From Pedobacter punctiformis (GTDB taxonomy: Bacteria; Bacteroidota; Bacteroidia; Sphingobacteriales; Sphingobacteriaceae), in the NCBI RefSeq assembly GCF_027213715.1, contig NZ_JAPWGM010000003.1:1-64000 (forward strand): DNA of 64,000 bases, in the 5' to 3' direction. Of the stretch, positions 62,309-64,000 are shown piece after piece (positions within the stretch are counted from its first letter, which is position 1; the number at the start of each line of letters is the position of its first letter). The notes beneath the pieces were generated by a model that was not told where the DNA came from, searched no databases, and saw only the letters and a list, made by a program, of their open reading frames with translations. The translations under genes were made by a program, and so were the position numbers.

Positions 62309-63763
62309 ATGGAATTAAAAGATTTATCCCCGGCCATTTTATGGGAAAATTTTGCCAGCCTAAATGCTGTACCACGGGCATCTAAAAAAGAAGAGCGTGT
62401 TATTGAGTTTATATTAAATTATGGCAAAAGTTTAGGCCTCGAAACGATTAAGGATTCCATTGGAAATGTAGTGATCAAAAAACCGGCTACCACAGGAATG
62501 GAAAACCGTCAAACGGTTGTACTGCAATCACACCTGGATATGGTACACCAAAAAAATAGCGATACTGTTTTTGATTTCGAAACTCAAGGTATTGATATGT
62601 ACGTGGATGGCGAATGGGTAAAAGCAAAAGGCACCACCCTTGGGGCAGATAATGGTATTGGTGTAGCCGCAATTATGTCGGTACTTGCTTCAAAAGATAT
62701 TCAGCACCCTGCCATTGAAGCCATGTTTACCATTGATGAAGAAACAGGTATGACCGGTGCAAAGCAATTAGACCCGGCTAATTTTAGTGGAAAAATTCTT
62801 TTAAACCTTGATACTGAAGAAGAAGATGAATTAACCATTGGTTGCGCAGGCGGCTTAGATACCAATACCAAAGCACAGTATAAAGAAGTTCCGGTTGAAA
62901 AAGGTTCAATAGCCTTCCAGATCAAAATTAAAGGTTTAATGGGTGGCCACTCCGGTATGGATATTCATCGTGGCAGGGCAAATGCAAATAAATTAATGAA
63001 CCGTTTGCTTTATAAAGCTAAACAATCTGTTAATATTCAGCTTTCCAGTTTAGATGGAGGCAGCTTACGTAATGCTATCCCAAGAGAATCTATAGCCACC
63101 ATTACATTTCAAGAAGTTGAAAAGGAAGCTTTTTTAAAGTTCTTCGAAAAATTAACGGCTATTTTAAAGGAAGAATATAAAACTGTAGAAAAAGGACTTA
63201 TTGTAGAGGCTGTTGAAGTAGAAACGCCTTCGTTCATGGTAGAACCAGCTTATTTTTGGCAAATTTTAAGAGCCATATATACTGTACCAAATGGTGTTTT
63301 CAGAATGAGCCCGGATATAGAAAACCTGGTGGAAGCCTCGACTAACTTGGCCAAGGTAAGCATTAAGGAAGGTACATTTATCACTCAGTCACTTCAACGC
63401 AGCAGTGTGGAAAGTACTAAAGAAGATGTTGCGACTGCCGTTAAATCTGCTTTCGAAAATATAGGTTGCGAAATTGTTCAAAATGGAGATTATCCAGGCT
63501 GGAAACCGGATGCAGATTCGGCCATTTTAAAACTGATGTTAAAATTATATCCCGATCATTTCGAGCATACACCACACGTAGGTGCTTGTCATGCTGGTTT
63601 GGAATGTGGCATTTTAGGTTCTTATTTTCCAGATATGGATATGATTTCCTTTGGTCCCACCATTCGTGGCGCACATTCGCCGGATGAACGGGTAAACATT
63701 TCATCCGTTGATAAATTTTACAACTACCTGCTTCACATTCTCCGTGAAATACCAGTAAAGTAA
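62309..63763 (+). CDS. pepD: Aminoacyl-histidine dipeptidase (M20 family)
   Basis: The protein has 484 residues, cytoplasmic. It cleaves Xaa-His and other dipeptides with two zinc ions. Metal and catalytic residues: H75-x-D77 (LQSHLDMVHQ), D114 (LGADNGIGVA), E144-E145 (TIDEETGMTG), D173 in LNLDTEEED, and a C-terminal His in FGPTIRGAHSPDE. The lid domain at about 190-380 includes GGHSGMDIHRGRANANKLM. Length equals E. coli PepD. Own promoter region and terminator. Confidence 0.95.
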   Translation: MELKDLSPAILWENFASLNAVPRASKKEERVIEFILNYGKSLGLETIKDSIGNVVIKKPATTGMENRQTVVLQSHLDMVHQKNSDTVFDFETQGIDMYVDGEWVKAKGTTLGADNGIGVAAIMSVLASKDIQHPAIEAMFTIDEETGMTGAKQLDPANFSGKILLNLDTEEEDELTIGCAGGLDTNTKAQYKEVPVEKGSIAFQIKIKGLMGGHSGMDIHRGRANANKLMNRLLYKAKQSVNIQLSSLDGGSLRNAIPRESIATITFQEVEKEAFLKFFEKLTAILKEEYKTVEKGLIVEAVEVETPSFMVEPAYFWQILRAIYTVPNGVFRMSPDIENLVEASTNLAKVSIKEGTFITQSLQRSSVESTKEDVATAVKSAFENIGCEIVQNGDYPGWKPDADSAILKLMLKLYPDHFEHTPHVGACHAGLECGILGSYFPDMDMISFGPTIRGAHSPDERVNISSVDKFYNYLLHILREIPVK

Positions 63764-63770
63764 ATCATTG

Positions 63771-63797
63771 GCTTGCCCGGTTTTAATTCGGGCAGGC
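63771..63797 (+). terminator. Terminator of pepD
   Basis: GCTTGCCCG / CGGGCAGGC stem (one G-T pair) with a 9-nt loop, followed by TTTTTATTC; 7 bp after the stop. Confidence 0.85.
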
Positions 63798-64000
63798 TTT
63801 TTATTCTTATTTCTTATTCATACCAGATACTCCTATTCATGCAAGACTGTATAGAAGATAAAACTTTTGATAAACTGGACTTTTTTAAATCAATGCTATA
63901 TTATTATTACACCTTGGTATCACATCGTTTTTATTAATTAATAATTTACTGGAAGGAAATGGCTATAAAACAATCAGTGTGAAGCTGTTTTAGAAAACAG
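63798..64000. other. Right-edge intergenic DNA
   Basis: About 200 bp of AT-rich sequence. No gene, tRNA or repeat is recognised before the window ends. Confidence 0.4.

Overview
The window looks like chromosomal DNA of a Bacteroidota member, most likely Sphingobacteriaceae and probably Pedobacter. The evidence is AT-rich intergenic DNA, TAnnTTTG-type -7 promoter boxes, three SusC/SusD pairs, a FecI-like sigma / FecR / SusC regulon, a type III glutamine synthetase and secreted GH29/GH20 enzymes. The genus is an inference from protein style, since no rRNA or marker search was possible.

Region 1 (1-7.6 kb). A very long collagen-like exported protein runs off the left edge on the minus strand. 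It is open from its start at 4197 to base 1 (at least 1399 codons). It is built from short Gly-X-Y repeats and 16 tandem 62- or 65-residue modules. Divergent from it are two paralogous membrane-tethered regulators, one with TPRs and one with a helical periplasmic domain. Both end in the same LuxR-like HTH. A rare element, TGCGTAGA repeated at a 10-bp period, lies upstream of the collagen gene and again upstream of the second regulator. This suggests a self-contained surface-protein control module.

Region 2 (7.6-16.7 kb). This is an accessory region: a small colicin-immunity-like protein, two class C beta-lactamase-fold serine hydrolases, a TetR regulator, an MpaB/DUF2236 oxygenase-like protein, a MaoC hydratase and a TPR lipoprotein-like exported protein. 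Between them lie decayed fragments of an ECF sigma factor and a Crp/Fnr regulator.

Region 3 (16.7-31 kb). A minus-strand cascade runs ECF sigma, FecR, STN-containing SusC, SusD, then two tandem TlpA-like thioredoxins. Next to it is a cysteine synthase, DsbD-alpha, DsbD-beta/gamma operon, divergent from an Lrp/AsnC regulator. Thiol transfer to the periplasm is the shared theme. DsbD could supply electrons to the TlpA proteins.

Region 4 (31-49.2 kb). This is a polysaccharide utilisation locus (PUL), all on the minus strand: a CHRD lipoprotein, SusC-SusD, SusC-SusD, an orphan fucosidase C-terminal fragment, a zinc metalloprotease with a crystallin-like tail, GH29 fucosidase, GH20 hexosaminidase and GH29 fucosidase. 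It fits uptake and trimming of fucosylated GlcNAc/GalNAc-containing glycoconjugates. No regulator is encoded beside it, but three CAAACGTTTG palindromes lie upstream. Two decayed small exported-protein genes follow the last enzyme.

Region 5 (49.2-64 kb). This is mostly housekeeping: a broken SDR gene, tRNA-His, rnhA, fbp, a YfcE-like phosphoesterase, trmN6-like methyltransferase, a VOC protein, purL, tonB, type III glutamine synthetase, purM and pepD. Many of these are separated by clear intrinsic terminators.
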